6,087 bases of DNA from Bacillota bacterium (GTDB taxonomy: Bacteria; Bacillota; Clostridia; Christensenellales; Aristaeellaceae). The first letter of the stretch is position 1. Every line of letters begins with the position of its first letter. The position numbers and the translations under genes are program-made. Of the stretch, positions 4,159 to 6,087 are shown in pieces. The notes beneath the pieces are model-generated. The model saw only the letters and a list, made by a program, of their open reading frames with translations. It was not told where the DNA came from and made no database searches. The DNA lies in the NCBI GenBank assembly GCA_023392395.1, contig JAEVZE010000410.1, forward strand, positions 1 to 6,087, read 5' to 3'.

Positions 4159-6087
4159 TTATAGGAGGATCTTCAGCGTGACGATTTCAAACGGCCCGAC
4201 GCGCATCTCGGCGTCGCGTCCATGCATGTCCACCGAACCGATGGTATCCTCGCGCAGGTTGGCCAGCTTGATGTCGGCGAAGGCGAAATTGAAGCGGATC
4301 TGCGCGTCCACCGCCTGCGGCGTCGTGTTGAAGAAGCGCAGGATCATCGCGTCCTCGAACTCGCACTGCTTGAACGCGGTCAGCTGCAGCGCGGGATTGC
4401 CAAGGTTCACCCGGGAGACCTCGGCGGGCAGCGCGCCCGCTTGCCCGGCTTTCAATTGCAGCGAGCGCATCGGCAGGTTGAACGCGTGCGCCTGGGCGTA
4501 GGAGCGGCTTTCCGCCCAGTCGCCCTCGTGCGGGATGACGCTGTATTCGAAGTCCCAGATGCCGGGGCACTGCCCTTCGGGCGCTTCCTCGCTCCAGCCG
4601 CCCATCTCGTCGCGCGTCTTGATCACGCGCTGGCTGATGACGCCGGTGCAGCGAAGCAGCGTGACTGCTAGAACTGACTGATCGCCTTCGTCAAACGCCT
4701 CGTACTCGTGCAGGCCGCGGTTGGCGACGGTCAGGCCGAACTTGCCGTCGTTCAGCTCGCAGAAGTCTTTTTGCGGGTGGGTGAAGCACAGCTCGCGCCA
4801 GTTGGGGTCGATGTCGGGCTGCATCTTGCGGCGGTCGACCGAGAACGTGCCCGCGGAGAAGTGTTCCTCCGCCTTGACGCCTGCCGGGAACAGCACGCGC
4901 AGCCGGTGATATTTGGCGCGGTTGTCCACGGTGGTCTTGATGTCGACGCGGGACACGCCGGGGTACAAAGAAACCGTGGTCGTAAACGCGCAGTCGACGC
5001 GCTCCGGGCTGCGGCCCTTTGAACGCTCGAACGCATCCGCCGGCAGATGCATGACGCCCTTCATCTCGAAGGACTGGCGCGCCGCGCCCGCCTCGGACCT
5101 GCGGACGGAGAGGGTGGACGGGTCGGCGTAGACGATTTCGTCCTCGTCCGGCGGGCAATAGGTGTACTCGTCGCCGCAGTCGCCGCCGTCGGCGAGGCGG
5201 TTGAGGCCCTTCAGCACGCGGCCGGACTTTTTGTCGGTCACCGTAATGCTGCCGTCGGCTAGGTTGGGCTCGACGAGGAAGAACTCGTTTTCAAGCCGCG
5301 CGTTTCCAGGCAGCGACGCGCCGCTTTCCTCGCCGTACACCGGCACGACCTTCAGCGTCTTGTAGCCCATCGCGGGGATGTCCCCAGCCACAAAGCCGAT
5401 TTTGCAGCGGTTGACGTTGTACTGGTGCGGGAAGTGGTGGTATCCCAGCTCCATGTAGTTGGCGACCTTCGCGTCAAGCAGCGTGCACGGGATCTCGCGG
5501 TCGCCGTCAAACACCCGGACGCCCACCGGCGCCTCGCGCAGCGCACCCGCGTCATTGTCCACCAGGCGGTGCGGGAAGCGTCCCTTTTCGTCGGTGCGGT
5601 TGAAGTCCAGAATGCTGGTCGGGCGCGGGTCGAAGTCCACCCTCGCCTCCACGTAGTCGCCGCGCGCGCTGCCGGTGGTGTTGAACACGGCCAGCGCCAC
5701 GCCCTCTTTGATGCCGGTGGTATCGATCGCGGCGGCGCGGTCCCGCGCCATTTCCGTGAGCGTGTCGCCGATCTCCCGCACCTGCTGGTAGCGCAGCATC
5801 ATGTCCCGGTGAATCTGGTCCACCGAACAGCCGCAGATGCTGTCGTGGGGCAGGTTTTCCATCAGGTACTTCCAGGCGGTAACCAGAATGTCGCGCGGAT
5901 ACGCCATGCCGAAGAGGGCAAACAGCGCGTAGATGGGCTCCAGCTCGTTCTCCAGCAGCCGGGAGACGCCGTGGTTTTCCTGCTTGAGGTAGGTGCGCGT
6001 GGAGAGCGTGGAAAACAAAAGGATCGACCGGCTGACGCCGCAGAGCGCGCCCTCCACTTCCTTGAGATCCTCGCCCACCGAGCGCTT
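4159..6087 (-). CDS. GH38 alpha-mannosidase, C-terminal part (5' end outside window)
   Basis: The frame is open to the right edge, so 642 residues are visible and the N-terminus is missing. Bacterial GH38 enzymes such as MngB are about 880 residues or longer, so roughly 240 or more residues, including the N-terminal zinc ligands and the catalytic nucleophile, should lie outside. The visible part (numbered from the edge) starts with the end of the catalytic domain and the helical middle domain: STLSTRTYLKQEN (26-38) and LPHDSICGCSVDQIH (79-93), whose His81-Asp82 corresponds to the active-site HD of the family. From about 110 to the end is the beta-sandwich C-terminal region, with DCGDEYTYCPP near 300 and VANRGLHEYEAF near 455. 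Role: a retaining zinc-dependent glycosidase releasing alpha-linked mannose or mannosylglycerate. The absence of a signal peptide cannot be judged. A GTG inside the frame at 6078 is not the true start. No transporter or other sugar gene is in view. Confidence 0.93.
   Translation of the reverse strand, partial: KRSVGEDLKEVEGALCGVSRSILLFSTLSTRTYLKQENHGVSRLLENELEPIYALFALFGMAYPRDILVTAWKYLMENLPHDSICGCSVDQIHRDMMLRYQQVREIGDTLTEMARDRAAAIDTTGIKEGVALAVFNTTGSARGDYVEARVDFDPRPTSILDFNRTDEKGRFPHRLVDNDAGALREAPVGVRVFDGDREIPCTLLDAKVANYMELGYHHFPHQYNVNRCKIGFVAGDIPAMGYKTLKVVPVYGEESGASLPGNARLENEFFLVEPNLADGSITVTDKKSGRVLKGLNRLADGGDCGDEYTYCPPDEDEIVYADPSTLSVRRSEAGAARQSFEMKGVMHLPADAFERSKGRSPERVDCAFTTTVSLYPGVSRVDIKTTVDNRAKYHRLRVLFPAGVKAEEHFSAGTFSVDRRKMQPDIDPNWRELCFTHPQKDFCELNDGKFGLTVANRGLHEYEAFDEGDQSVLAVTLLRCTGVISQRVIKTRDEMGGWSEEAPEGQCPGIWDFEYSVIPHEGDWAESRSYAQAHAFNLPMRSLQLKAGQAGALPAEVSRVNLGNPALQLTAFKQCEFEDAMILRFFNTTPQAVDAQIRFNFAFADIKLANLREDTIGSVDMHGRDAEMRVGPFEIVTLKILL

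Noticed and set aside
1..6087. CRISPR array, tRNA, rRNA, insertion sequence or attachment site
   Set aside because: No spaced direct repeats, cloverleaf sequences, transposase motifs or terminal inverted repeats were seen; the inverted repeats present are short intergenic hairpins.

Overview
The window is GC-rich (roughly 60% by eye). Every supported gene lies on the minus strand, so transcription runs from the right edge (6087) to the left edge (1). Shine-Dalgarno sequences of the GGAGG type 7-8 bases before each start, stem-loop terminators, and proteins of clostridial flavour (CobB-like sirtuin with a VVLYEE segment, XRE regulator fused to a DUF5680-like domain, GH38 mannosidase) suggest a high-GC Firmicute, perhaps a gut Clostridia lineage such as Oscillospirales or Christensenellales. 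That placement is inference; no rRNA or other phylogenetic marker is present.

Layout in the direction of transcription: (1) the C-terminal two-thirds or so of a GH38 alpha-mannosidase, running off the right edge (4159-6087); (2) a perfect 14-bp stem-loop that probably terminates it (4053-4092); (3) an extended -10 promoter (4007-4035) driving a DJ-1/PfpI-family protein with a TTG start (3380-3967); (4) 64 bases further on, an alpha/alpha-toroid protein of the prenyltransferase/squalene-cyclase fold and unknown function (2476-3315), followed by a terminator (2440-2470); (5) a flavodoxin-fold FMN reductase with an iron-sulfur-flavoprotein-type cysteine motif (1812-2378), followed by a long hairpin (1761-1805); (6) an XRE regulator with a DUF5680-like C-terminal domain (1000-1671), followed by a strong terminator (941-975); (7) an extended -10 promoter and a CobB-type sirtuin (125-844), closed by a perfect 13-bp hairpin (78-106). 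The last 77 bases hold one more imperfect hairpin and no gene.

Although co-oriented, the genes look mostly like separate transcription units, because nearly every intergenic gap holds a terminator-like hairpin. Only the DJ-1 and toroid genes look likely to be co-transcribed. Three products (sirtuin, flavoprotein, DJ-1 protein) have loose redox or NAD-linked themes, but nothing in the sequence ties them into one pathway. I see no mobile element, CRISPR array, tRNA or defence cassette. The least understood item is the toroid protein; the rest is ordinary chromosomal content.
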